From NCBI GenBank assembly GCA_002914845.1, contig JXTC01000256.1:1-64000 (forward strand): a stretch of DNA of 64,000 bases, given 5' to 3'. This stretch comes from Trema orientale. Lineage: Eukaryota > Streptophyta > Magnoliopsida > Rosales > Cannabaceae. The translations under genes were made by a program, and so were the position numbers. Below the pieces are notes generated by a model that ran no database searches, had not been told where the DNA came from, and saw nothing but the letters and a program-made list of their open reading frames with translations. Of the stretch, positions 1-10,165 are shown piece by piece. Each line of letters begins with the position of its first letter. Within the stretch, counting starts at the first letter, position 1.

Positions 1-530
1 AAAAAAAAAGAAGAGAACAAAAAATTTCAATATAATCGAATTCCATCGAAATGGAATCGAAATGCATCGAAATAAATCGAAACGAATCGAAAACAATTGA
101 ATTTTCGATGCAGTGAGTTTCGATGCTATTTCGATCCCAAACGACAAAAATTACAGCAACCTTGAAATTGGAGAATGCCTCGAAATGGAATCGAAATACA
201 TCGAAACGCATCGAAATGAATCGAAATAAATCGAAAACAATCGAATTCTCGATGCAGTGAGTTTCGATACTATTTCGATTACAAACGAGTAAAATTACAG
301 TAACACTTAAAATTGGTGAATGCCTCGAAATGGAATCGAAATGCATCGAAAGTAATCGAAATGCATCGAAATGAATCGAAAAAAATCGAATTCTCGATGC
401 AGTGAGTTTCGATACTATTTCGATTCCAAATGAGTAAAATTACAGTAACACTTAAAATTGGTGAATGCCTCGAAATGGAATCGAAATGCATCGAAATGAA
501 TCGAAAATAATCGAAAAGAATCGCCCACAT
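1..530. repeat. TCGAAA-rich satellite, about 3 units of 145-155 bp
   Basis: Hexamers related to AAATCG/TCGAAA are organised into a higher-order unit of about 145-155 bp. The marker 'tgcctcgaaatggaatcga' recurs near 176, 321 and 476, each time preceded by a shared single-copy-like block (ttacag..cac..ttgaaattgg). Because the hexamer is a multiple of three, several frames stay open by chance. No gene is inferred. Confidence 0.85.
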
Positions 531-1140
531 GCATCGAAACTAACTCGAATTATAATCGAAAATACATCGAACTAACACCGAATATATATGAATTTTCGAA
601 TTTTATTTCAAAATAGAATCGAAAATGCATCAGAATGTACAGAAATTAGCATCGAAGTGAATCGAAAATAATCGAACACGAATCGAAATATCATCGGTAA
701 TTCAACCTAGTTTCTTACCTTTTTTTGTTCCGTCATTTTTCTGGCTTTTATCGGGGGTGCTTCGGCTTGATTTCGTTTCTGGCCTTTCCGATTTTTCGTC
801 TTCGGCTTCGATTTATCGACCGATATAGCAGCCTTTTGAATGAGATTCCAATGAAGAGCTGAACTGTGAATATGATGGAGATATACCAGCTATTGCAGAA
901 AGATGCAAATAGATGATGAAAATGAGGGTCCGACGAGATTTTGACGGGAGCTGAGGTGAGATTAGAAGAAGAGAGAAAATTCGTCAAGAAGAAGGAAGTG
1001 AGCATATTGAAATTAGGGCATAGTTTTACTTACGATTTTTAGGGGTAATTTCGTCCAGGTGCATATTTTTCAGCGTTTTTTTAAAACGGGTATACGGGCC
1101 AAAATAGACCGACCTTCGTGCATATATGGCCTAATTCCCC
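1..1140. mobile_element. End of a TIR element with internal satellite DNA (left part outside the window)
   Basis: Bases 1020-1140 resemble the last 100 bases of the foldback element at 52719-54354. Shared pieces in the same order are a 'tttcgtcc' block, 'catatttttca', 'cgggccaaaatag' versus 'cgagccaaaatag', and the terminal 'ggcctaatt'. Both elements also carry hexamer satellite DNA of the TCGAAA/TCGATG type inside the terminus. The segment 740-1010 corresponds in position to the unique arm of the other element and is only weakly alike. The left terminus is not in the window, so a target duplication cannot be tested. Probably a non-autonomous Mutator- or hAT-like element. No transposase is seen. 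Confidence 0.6.
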
Positions 1141-1234
1141 TTATCACGTTTAGTCCTCATCTCTCCTGTCTCCGACGATCTCTACCGTTCAAACCTCCGA
1201 CGGCATTCTGATAGCGCGCTTCTTCTAATCTTAG

Positions 1235-1408
1235 CTGACTCAGAGCACAGCTCTTGATTTACGAAGCCGTATGTATCCGGAACTTATGGATAATATCCAG
1301 AAAGATCGCGTCGAAGGTCGCGTTCGCAAAAGAGAGCTTCAGCGTTTCGTGGAGCTCGTTGTTCATGTCATCTACAATCACTGGCAACGGGACAACGTCA
1401 ACGAATAG
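1235..1408 (+). pseudogene. Orphan exon-like coding fragment, 57 codons then stop
   Basis: Directly after a good intron acceptor (a pyrimidine-rich stretch ending 'tcttag' at 1234), one frame is open for 57 codons and ends at a TAG (1406-1408). The peptide is charged and not low-complexity, with segments such as RSRMYPELMDNIQKDRVEGR and RKRELQRFVELVVHVIYNHW. Base composition is clearly higher in GC than the surrounding DNA. I do not recognise the family. It lies just outside the end of the TIR element at 1140, with a TA microsatellite (about 1448-1485) and AT-rich DNA after it. It may be the terminal exon of a gene whose other exons are missing or too divergent to see, or a captured gene piece. 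Expression is unknown. Confidence 0.4.
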
Positions 1409-1447
1409 AGTTTTGATTAGCTTATACCAGGTAAATTTTGTGTGTGT

Positions 1448-1482
<35 letters not shown>

Positions 1483-2093
1483 TATGAATAATTAGCGGGA
1501 AAAGCAAAAGTGAATGTTGGTCTAGACTAAATAGGTGGTATTTGGAAGTGGTTTCGTCTAATATTTTTGAGTTTTGGCTGGTTGGACTACAGTGGAACCA
1601 TTCCAAGAGAGTTTCCCTCTTTGCAATTGATGCTCACCAGGTATTTGATGTTATGCTTGTTAGACATGTAGACGCTCACGAGCCTAAATTGACCCCCAAC
1701 TAGGCAGAGCAACTTTGTTGAGACCCAGCAACTCTTTTTTGGCATTTACTAAGAAAATTTAATCATCGAATTATTGGTTTTGTTACTTTTGCAATCAGGT
1801 AGTAATATTAGACAGTAATATAACAATTGCATTATTTCATTCATGGTTATGTGATTTCTTTTTATTTGGAATTAATACAGATAAAATAACAATTGCATTT
1901 TGTTTGTTAGGTAGGTAGTTACTAGTTACATAATTTACTTGAAAAGGTGAATCAAATTAATTGGAGGATCTATTACTGAAATATGCAGTTAAAGTGATAT
2001 CGGTTTATATAAATTGATTTCATAAAGAAATAAAACTTTTTAGTTAATTATCCGGTGGGGCACACGAGAGATTGTTAAATTAGTTACATAAAA
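1409..2093. other. AT-rich spacer, no gene recognised
   Basis: Contains a TA dinucleotide run at about 1449-1485. The block 1560-1715 has a somewhat coding-like composition but only short, unrelated open frames. Nothing else stands out. Confidence 0.6.
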
Positions 2094-3030
2094 GTGGTAA
2101 ATTCAGCTATATATAATAATAAATTTATTACATATACCGATAAATTAATCATATACATTGATAAATCAATTATATACATTAGTATATGGATCATATATAT
2201 TAGTATATCAACTATATACATCAATACATGGATCATATACATTAGTAAATCAATTATATACACCTGTAAAATAATTATGTACACATATACACCTGCAAAT
2301 AAATAATATATATGAGTAAATTAATTTTAAAACCAATAAATTAATTATATATATCCTGATAAATCAACTGTACACACCGAAAAATGAATTATATACGCTA
2401 GTAAATTAATTACCTACCTCCATCGGTAAATTAATCATATGCACTGGTAAATTAATTATATGCTTTGGCAAAAGAATTGTATACATCGGTAAATTAATTA
2501 TATACATCAGTAAATTAATCATACACACTGGTAAATTAATTATATACTATGGTAAATAAATTGTATATCGGTAAATTAATTACATACTATAGTAAATAAA
2601 ATTTATAGAACTGTAACTTAATATTATACTAAAGTAAATAAATTATATATATTGGTAAATCAATTATATACAAGAGTATGTCAAATTAACTTATATATGG
2701 GTATATTGGTAAACTCAAATCATTACAACTTAAAAAAGAACATAGAAGTAAATAAACTGAAAAAGGAATAGTTATTAACACATAATTTATAAAAAAGGCA
2801 TGTGGTAATAATTTACCGATGTATACAATTTATTTACCATAGTATATAATTAGTTTACTAGTGTGTATGATTGATTTACCGATATATATAATTCATTTAT
2901 TATAATAGATGATTAATTTACCGTTTGTACATAATTAATCTACTCATGTATTTAATTTATTTACCGGTGTATATAATTAATTTACCATGCTGTATAATTG
3001 ATTTTCCGATATATAATTGATTTATTTTTT
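2094..3030. repeat. Inverted 21-bp AT minisatellite
   Basis: From 2094 to about 2680 a degenerate 21-bp unit (ggtaaattaattatatacat and variants) is repeated more than twenty times. From about 2815 to 3030 the same unit recurs in the opposite orientation (gtatataattaatttacc). The 135-bp spacer between lacks it. The unit is seven codons long, which explains the open, seven-residue periodic frames on both strands. They are not genes. No flanking target duplication is visible. Confidence 0.75.
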
Positions 3031-3849
3031 GTTTAATTTTTCAAGATATTCTTTTACAAGTAAATCATTAATATATATACTGATATATTGTTAATACTAT
3101 ACCATAGTCTTTTTTTAATCAACTATTAGTTAATTTATTTACCCTGTAGTACCTAATACATTACATCATATATTACATAATTTTACTTGATTGAGACATT
3201 TCTGCAAACAGGTGGCGGACAAGCAGGGACCAATGCAGAAAGGAACTAAAAACTAAAAGAACAAAAAACTACTGATGTTTATGCTACTATTCAGTCAATT
3301 CTCCACGAACAAATCAAAATATTTTACACGAACCTATAAACAAGATATTAGATAAAAGTATTTTGTTGCACCATAGATTAGATTATACAGGTTATAGATG
3401 TATTGGCTTTCGATCAATTAATCTAATATCTTGATTCGGATTGAGGATTGTGAAGACCCATTCGGCATTGAGGTCTCTTCTCTAGTGGGTGTCAATCATC
3501 ATGGAGTACTGCTTCACTGGAGTGCTGAGTTGACTAGGTCCAAGTCGCGGGCAAGGACAGGGCCTTGTAGTCGCGGTGGTTTGGGTCGATGAGGGACAGA
3601 GAAAGCGATCATGGCGGTGCCGCGGTGGTGACGATATTGCTAAGTTGTTATTTGTCATTCAACTTTGCAGTTCACTATTTGTTTTTCCTGGGTTAAAATA
3701 GTGACCATACACCTACCTATTTTTGAATTAATATAAGGGTAAATTAGTAAAACTAGCTTGAAGGTTTTAAAAAGGGATATAAATATTAAAACTTTGAAAA
3801 ATGGAATACTGGATGCCAAAAAAATGTATCCCATGTAATTTCCTCTTTC

Positions 3850-3909
<60 letters not shown>

Positions 3910-3940
3910 TTCAACCGATTTAATATATATATATATATAT
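3031..3940. other. Intergenic DNA with a TA tract
   Basis: Bases 3430-3640 are noticeably richer in GC than the surroundings but give no convincing reading frame. About 3856-3906 is a long TA dinucleotide run. No gene recognised. Confidence 0.5.
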
Positions 3941-4164
3941 GGGTTTGGTTTAAATGGTTACAACAATATTTACCTATGGATGGTTACAATGGTTTAAGCT
4001 CTTAGATCTAATATCCTACGGTGGTGATTAGTTTGGTGGTTGGCCAAAAAAATTTAATGCTGACCAAAAAATTTAATGCTGACCAAAAAAATTTAATGCT
4101 ATCACTACTTTTTTAAGTACCCATCCATGGTCACAAATAAATTGTAACCATTGAGAAGTCTTCC
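3941..4164 (+). mobile_element. TA-flanked MITE, family A copy 1
   Basis: 224-bp copy of a family found three times in the window (also 13949-14162 and 56769-56971). It starts 'gggtttggtttaaatggtta' and ends 'attgtaaccattgagaagtc' plus four bases, giving a terminal inverted core 'aatggttacaa'/'ttgtaacca'. TA microsatellite DNA lies on both sides, which fits a TA target duplication. This copy has an extra internal repeat of the 'gaccaaaaaatttaatgct' motif. No coding capacity, so mobilised in trans. Superfamily not certain; a TA target suggests Tc1/Mariner-like. Confidence 0.8.
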
Positions 4165-4263
4165 ATATATATATATATATATGCCTAATCTAGGAACGGA
4201 AAAACCAAAAATAACACAACCTAATCATGGTTTTATGTTTTGAAATTTCTACAAATAAGTCTT

Positions 4264-4434
4264 GGGGATGGCTACGGTAGGGGCGTCCCTACGTAGGGTC
4301 ATGCCTTAATTATCGTTGGATGGGAATCTGTGGAGAATAACGGGAATCTGTGAAGAATCTATTTATATACAGATTCCCATCCAACGGTGAATAGACAGGG
4401 TCCTACGTAGGGGCGCCCCTACTGTAGACGCGCC
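4264..4434 (-). mobile_element. GC-richer MITE, family B copy 1 (171 bp)
   Basis: Imperfect terminal inverted repeats of about 40 bases: 'ggggatggctacggtagggg' at the left, and the reverse complement of the right end starts 'ggcgcgtctacagtagggg'. An 8-bp direct repeat 'taagtctt' lies just before the element and two bases after it (4256-4263 and 4437-4444), compatible with a target duplication if the right end is at 4436. A second copy in the opposite orientation is inside the 5' LTR at 5540-5710. The 8-9 bp duplication points to a Mutator- or hAT-type source. Confidence 0.8.
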
Positions 4435-4474
4435 CGTAAGTCTTTATTATACATATTTGTAACTTAATAATTTT

Positions 4475-4834
4475 GGCCCCGTTTGGTTCGCTTATTTGAG
4501 TGTGTGTATTTGAGTGGAAATTGTGTAACGTATTATAATTGGAATAGGAGACATTTGAATGGAAAAAATAGTGGAATGTGTTGTAATTAGAATGGAAGCA
4601 TTGGAATGGACCATTCAAAAATACCTTCCCCCCTCCATTCTCATTCAAGACACAAAAAAACCATTCCAATGGTTAGTTTTTCGGATAGACTATTTGAATG
4701 GAAAAACTGAATTGTTGAAACAAATTCACATTCTAAAAGATCATTTGAATGAAAAAACTGAATTATTGAAACAAACACACATTCAAATGGATTTTCCATT
4801 CTAATGGAATGGAATAGTTGAAACAAACGGGGCC
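4475..4834. mobile_element. MITE with GGCCCCGTTTGG ends
   Basis: Terminal inverted repeats 'ggccccgtttggtt' (4475) and 'aacaaacggggcc' (ending 4834) enclose 360 bp of 'gaatgga'-rich DNA with no coding capacity. The inverted symmetry runs a few bases further out on both sides ('ttt'/'aaa'), and no clear target duplication remains. The ends look like those of PIF/Harbinger or hAT-derived MITEs of plants. Confidence 0.65.
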
Positions 4835-5539
4835 AAATTTGTTATCGCAAGTGAATTCTTTACTTGTTTTAGTCTTCCTTTCACTTAATTTAATTTGTAA
4901 ATTAATCATCTTCTATTGTTTCCTCATTTTTTTGCCAAAAAAAAAAATTTATCTTTTCCAATTTAGGTTCTCTTTCTCATTTTTTTTTTATAAAAAAAGT
5001 GGGCTTAACTAATGACCTCCACTTATTACAAATTAAAGGAAAATACATACTACTACCCAATTCCCACCCTATCCCATTAAGGATTGTTTTAGGGCATGAC
5101 AAAATTTTTATAATCAGTCACTAACTAAAATATTAAGTCACAAATAATGTGATAATTGTGCAATATGGGGTCAAATAAGAAAATGTGACATGTCAAAATT
5201 TACACTGGACAAAGAAAAAAATTTGACATTTCAAGACAAGTGTCAAGACCCCATTGGAGACCCAAAAGTTGCTACTACATATTTGACTAATTATATCAAG
5301 CCGTGTCAAATTATGGATAGGAATAATCTTCACAAACAAATTGTTACAAAACACCTAGGATGGGAGGTGTCAATCCCTGAGAAGGCCAACAATCCATTGA
5401 AATGACACCTCATGCTATAAGTTCAATCAGCAAAGGTGAGCTGTTGTATACCCAGATGCTAAGTACGTGCATATGACCGCCAAACTTAATTGTGTGAGCC
5501 TATAAATAGTATTGTAAACTCTTGTAATAAAAAAAAAAA

Positions 5540-5710
5540 GGCGCGTCTACAGTAGGGGTACCCCTACGTAGGGCCCTGTCTATTCACCGTTAGATGGGAA
5601 TCTGTATATAAATAGATTCTCCACAGATTCTCGTTATTCGCCACAAATTTCCATCCAACGATAATTAAAGCATGACCCTATATAGAGACACCCCTACCGT
5701 AGCCATCCCC
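5540..5710 (+). mobile_element. Family B MITE nested in the 5' LTR
   Basis: 171-bp copy in the opposite orientation to 4264-4434. It starts 'ggcgcgtctacagtagggg' and ends 'ccgtagccatcccc'. The 3' LTR has an uninterrupted A-run (10610-10622, 13 As) at the same place, so it shows the empty site. Here 11 As lie on each side, consistent with a target duplication of about 9 As, although A-runs drift in length. The MITE therefore moved after the LTR element inserted. Confidence 0.9.
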
Positions 5711-6245
5711 AAAAAAAAAAACCTCTGATAAATATAATCAGCTCCATTTTTACTTTCGCTCTCTTTAACCTTTACTTTACCGTCCAATCACCTCTTATCT
5801 ATTGTTTTGACAATTCCAACACCAAACAGCAGCATCTTCTCTAGAAAGAAAAAGCCAATACAACTTCCACTTTTTTTTACAAGCATTAAATGCTTTCTTT
5901 CATTTCTTTGTAGTTACCCTACACGTGAACTCCATTACCAATCAATACAAAGATATATATATCTTTCTCTCTTTACAGATTGCTGCCATGTTTTTGTCAC
6001 ATCAACCATTTTCTTCATTAATGCAATTCGTCTTTTTGGTTTGATTATGCATCACTCTTCCTTTTGTTCCTTTTTGTACGAAGTATAAAAAACTTCCTTT
6101 CTCTTTGCTTAATTCCCTTAAGCTTTTGTTCTTGTCTCTTGTTCAAAACTATACATCATCGTACACTCATTCTCTCTCAAACCTTCCTGCCATTTATTTA
6201 GTAATACCACCACCTTTCTCTTCTTCCATACATACATATATATAG

Positions 6246-6279
<34 letters not shown>

Positions 6280-6493
6280 TTGGGAATATTGAGCTACTAA
6301 TCCCATTATTATTATTTTTTATTGTTCCAAATATTTATAAGGTGCTAACTATGTATATTGTGCTAACATTTAAATTCTGCACTTTAAATAATCGCAGACC
6401 CGTGAATCTGAGTTGTTCAGCAAGCTGAGTTGTAGCATATACGACCCTTGTTTGCAATCGTTCACGTTAAATTCAGCACTTTTATTTTTTTTT

Positions 6494-6677
6494 ATCTTTG
6501 ACAAAATGGCTGGAATCACCTGTGTCAAAGATCTAACTTTCTAATTATTTATTTATTTATTTATTAGTATTATTTATTTATATTTCTGACCGAATGGCTG
6601 GAATCACCTGTGTCAGAAAACTAACCATCTTTTTGTTTGTTTCTGACCAAATGGCCGGTATCACCTGCGTCAGAAAC
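6494..6677 (+). other. Three-hairpin array in the 5' LTR
   Basis: Three imperfect copies of a stem-loop at 6494-6532, 6583-6619 and 6639-6677. The shared loop core is close to 'aatggctggaatcacctg'. The stem of copy 1 is ATCTTTGAC/GTCAAAGAT; copies 2 and 3 use TTTCTGAC/GTCAGAAA, extended to 9 bp in copy 3. Both arms change together, as expected if pairing is kept by selection. The same array is in the 3' LTR and in the solo LTR near 34.9 kb. Function unknown; position suggests the transcribed part of the LTR. Confidence 0.8.
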
Positions 6678-6910
6678 ACTGACTATCTAACACGTGGTGA
6701 TGGTCATTAAAACCACCCACACCTGTTTACTTGCAGGTTGAGCTGTCAAAAACACCAACAATTTTCTGACACGTGGAATTATATCGTTACAACTTTCCAC
6801 GTCATTTTCTCTATTTTCTACTGCTATCCTACTTATCTTTAATTAAGTATTGTTATGTTTAATTAATTCCTCCCTAATTAAATCACAAAAAGCACCCCCC
6901 GGAACATTAA

Positions 6911-6928
6911 TGGCGACTCCGCTGGGGA
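6911..6928 (+). other. Primer-binding site (tRNA-Arg type)
   Basis: 'tggcgactccgctgggga' lies four bases after the 5' LTR. From memory this matches the tRNA-Arg-complementary site of Ogre/Tat retrotransposons. Confidence 0.8.
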
Positions 6929-7263
6929 GTAGCCAAGTGAAACTAGATTTCTTCAGTATTCCCAAAATCTCTTGGAACTCTGTCCATTTCATTTTCAACA
7001 CCTGATGGTGTACTGTTACTCTGTCCGATATACCGTTACTCGGCCCGTTTCATTTTTTGACACTTGGCGGTGTGTCGTTACTCTATCCAGTGTACCGTTA
7101 TTCTGTTATCCTCTTGAAACTCCATCGAATTTCTTTTAATTTTTCACCCCGAAATTCTGTCAAATTTCTGTCCCCCTCTTTTTCAGAAATTTCCTCTAAA
7201 AAAAAAAAAGATCTCTCATTTCTTTCTTTCCCTTTTCTTCCACTTTCCATTTCATCCTTTCAA

Positions 7264-8564
7264 ATGGCCGATGAACAAAACCCGCCAAGTTCCGAAACAT
7301 CGACTCAACAAGAAGAAACTCTTGCTCAAATGAAAATCACACTGCAGAGCTTAATGCAGTCTCAAAAATTTATAATGCGAAAGTTGGCTGAATTAGAAGG
7401 AAGAAATGAACCGGGGGCTTCTACCCCCGTCCCATCAAGTCAAAACAACAATTTACCTGCATCAGGCAATCAAAATCCTACCATGCTAGGAACACAAGAA
7501 AGTCTTGTTAATCCTTTTGTTACATTTCCAGTGGGCACGAATAATGAAGCTTCACACAGTTTCATTACCAAAGAGCAACTACAAGATGTGCTAAGGATAG
7601 AAGCAGAAAAAGCTGGTAAAATTATGGCAACAGTGGATTTCCAGCCTCCTTATCCTGCACATATTTTGTCCAAGCCATATCCGAAGGATTACACTAATCC
7701 TCGTTTCAAGAAATTTGATGGAAAGAAAGGCAATGCTAAGGAGCACATCATTGGTTTCCTAGATGATCTCGGAATCTACGCCAGCGACCATGAATTGAGG
7801 CTAAGAGAATTTTCAAAATCTCTCATAGACCGGACATATTCATAGTTTGCCAATTTACCAGCAGGCAGTATCTCTACATGGGATGAATTGGTCACAACAT
7901 TCTGTATCAAATTCTTCATAGCAGAGCGCAAGTTAGATCTGTCTGATCTTTCCAGTATAACACAAAAAAAAATGAATCACTCACGACTTATGTGAATAGA
8001 TTCAAGGAAAGGGTTTTGGACTGCAAAGAAATCATTTTGGAGACTGAACTGATTCGGATGTGTGTCAAAGGCATGCAAGCGGAATACAAAGTCCACATTC
8101 AGAATCATGTCATTCCAAATTTTGCTGACCTAATGTTCAGGGTAAGCAACACTGAAGAAACAATAATGGAATTGTATAAATTTTCTGGAAAGTCTGGTGC
8201 TGAGAGTTGGGGCAAGCCATCGTTTTCCAAGCGAAAAAGAGAGGTCACTTTGGTCGAAAAAATGCGTCAAGACAAAAGAAATCAACCAACCCCTCCTGAG
8301 ATACCTCTAGCACAAAATCAAATCATTGCACTTGTACGAATGTGGATAGAAGATGGGGTATTACGACCTCTACCAGTCCAAACTCCGCCTACACCAGAAG
8401 AAACAAGGAATCCTAAGTTCTGTTTGTTTCACAGGAAAGTAGGTCATGCTACCTCTGACTGTTATACAGTGCGGAAAATATACAATGAAAAAGCTCAGAG
8501 AGGCGAAGTTTTATTGGGACAAAGAGCCGAGAATAACCCATTCCCTAACCATGGAAGAGGTTAA
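7264..8564 (+). pseudogene. gag-like region of the Ogre/Tat-like element
   Basis: The product starts MADEQNPPSSETSTQQEETL, followed by a coiled-coil-like stretch and then a gypsy-type gag core with a recognisable KFDGKKGNAKEHI segment. Toward the end are 'FCLFHRKVGHATSDC', a variant C-x2-H zinc-knuckle-like segment typical of Tat-clade gag, and a basic tail. Gag would form the particle core and bind the element's RNA. The region is broken at least once, so the copy is a fossil. No protease or polymerase domain follows. Confidence 0.75.
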
Positions 8565-10165
8565 ATAAATGTCTACACTGCTATTGAGACGACTGGCAAA
8601 GACAAAAGTTTGTAAACAACTATCAAGGAATCCAGAAGTTGCCATGGAAAATCCTCAAAGTCTCAAGTTTTGTAATGAGGCAATACGAACCATCTTCAAT
8701 AATTTACCGGGTTTTAGGCCCAGGTAAGTTTTCGATATCAACCATAATAACTCTACAAACATCCTCATCATTGGGGACTGTTAGTTGTAAAATATTTCAG
8801 TTACCATAAATAGTTGGTTTCTACTTTTCTATACTTCTATCATATGGTACATGCAATTTATAAGTTTTAGTACCAGAACATTTAATTAAGATTGCATGAA
8901 ACTGCAATCATTATCTCATAATTTATACGGTCATGCGAAACGCTACGGCAATCGACAAGGTGATCCAACTAAAGCAGGATCATGCGAGATGCTAAGGCTA
9001 TCGACAATGTGACTTAGCTAGAGCAGGATCATGCGATATGCCATCAAGGCTAATCGACAATATGACCTAGCCAAAAGCATGATCACGCGAAACGCCGAAA
9101 GCTATCGACAAGATGACCTGACTGAAAAAGAGATCACGCGAAATGCCGAAGCTATCGACAAAATGACCTGACTAAAATAGAATCATGCGAAATGCCGAAT
9201 ATCTCAAGGCTATCGACAAGATGATCTGTTTCAAAATAATATCAGTGATATTATACTTATATTTTATCTTTATACAAACACTTCTGACTTAAAAAAAAAA
9301 AAAAGAGAAGCAGATGTGGATTGTATCCAATTAATTATGAGAACTCCCTCACCAGATATTATATTTTGCTATATAGCCAAAATATTAATTATCATCTATA
9401 CCAATAAACATTGGGGACTAATATTATAGAGAAACTCTCATCAGTTTCTATTTATTTTATTCTTAGTCTTAATAATTATTTAAATTTTCTCTTATATCTA
9501 AATGTGAGATTTTGTTCTTTATATTGGACTAATCTCTCAATTTTGCAAGGTAATTTCTTCCTCATAATTTATTTGCATGAGATACTCACAACAATTTGGA
9601 AGCAATGAATTTTCTTCAGAAGAGCTATTCTAAATGACATCACAAACTTCTGCAAAGAATTAATATTGGCAAACAAGTTGAATATAATGATTGAAGCTTC
9701 ACAGAAATTACTCTCAGTAATACTCAAGCTCATCTCCAAAGTGTTGTTCACATGCAACGTACTCTTTTTCCTTCTAGAGATTTTTACCACTGGGTTTTGC
9801 TCTACTAAGGTTTTAACGAGGCGTTGTTTGGGTTGGGCCACTCCAATAGAAATGTTTTGGCATGACTATCTGGAACCCGACTAGAGCTAACTATCTGCTA
9901 CTTGGAGCTTGCCTATAGATGGTATCGGACATTCTTTTCAGATTTGAAGAAAATGAGATTATCTTACAGGTGGGTGCCAACCTAGTTGGGATGTACCTGT
10001 AAGGTAATGGTGCTTCGTCTTTTCTCAGAAATTTATCTACGAGAAGAAATTCCCTCACCATAAATGCGGTGCTTCCAAGACCTATTTGAAGACCATATTG
10101 AGAAAAAATTCACATTGATGAGCTCTAGTGAATGTTTCACATTCATTATAGCTCAGGGGACTTAA
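8565..10165 (+). other. Non-coding 3' internal part of the LTR element
   Basis: Holds a satellite-like block (8929-9240), then AT-rich DNA with no recognisable pol domain. Purine-rich 'gctcagggga' lies at 10151-10160, close to the 3' LTR and probably part of the polypurine tract. Open frames near 9411-9884 show no family resemblance. Confidence 0.6.
8929..9240 (+). repeat. Six-copy tandem repeat of about 50 bp inside the LTR element
   Basis: The unit resembles 'gatcatgcgaaatgccgaag' followed by 'gctatcgacaagatgacctg'. Starts are near 8930, 8978, 9027, 9080, 9132 and 9181. Tandem repeats between the coding part and the 3' LTR are known in Ogre/Tat elements and can seed satellite DNA. Confidence 0.8.

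Larger units (their letters stand above)
5085..6906 (+). repeat. 5' LTR of the Ogre/Tat-like element
   Basis: 1822 bases, of which about 180 are a later MITE insertion; without it the length equals the 3' LTR. A likely TATA box 'tataaata' is at about 5502. Further in are an (ATT)n microsatellite (about 6247-6280) and three hairpin repeats (6494-6677). A 93-residue open frame near 5807-6088 recurs in the 3' LTR only because the LTRs are copies. Confidence 0.88.

Noticed and set aside
279-530. Open frames on the minus strand within the TCGAAA repeat
   Set aside because: Produced by a hexamer repeat whose length is a multiple of three; low-complexity peptide, no gene signals.
1-530. CRISPR-like regular repeats
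   Set aside because: Plant nuclear satellite: no constant repeat with unique spacers, and higher-order tandem units instead.
2084-2306. Opposing open frames coding seven-residue repeats
   Set aside because: Consequence of the 21-bp AT minisatellite.
5190-5405. 71-codon open frame, also at 10271-10486
   Set aside because: Repeated only because both lie in the paired LTRs; no homology to any protein family I know.
9411-9884. Overlapping open frames in the LTR element interior
   Set aside because: No domain similarity and AT-rich composition; treated as chance.
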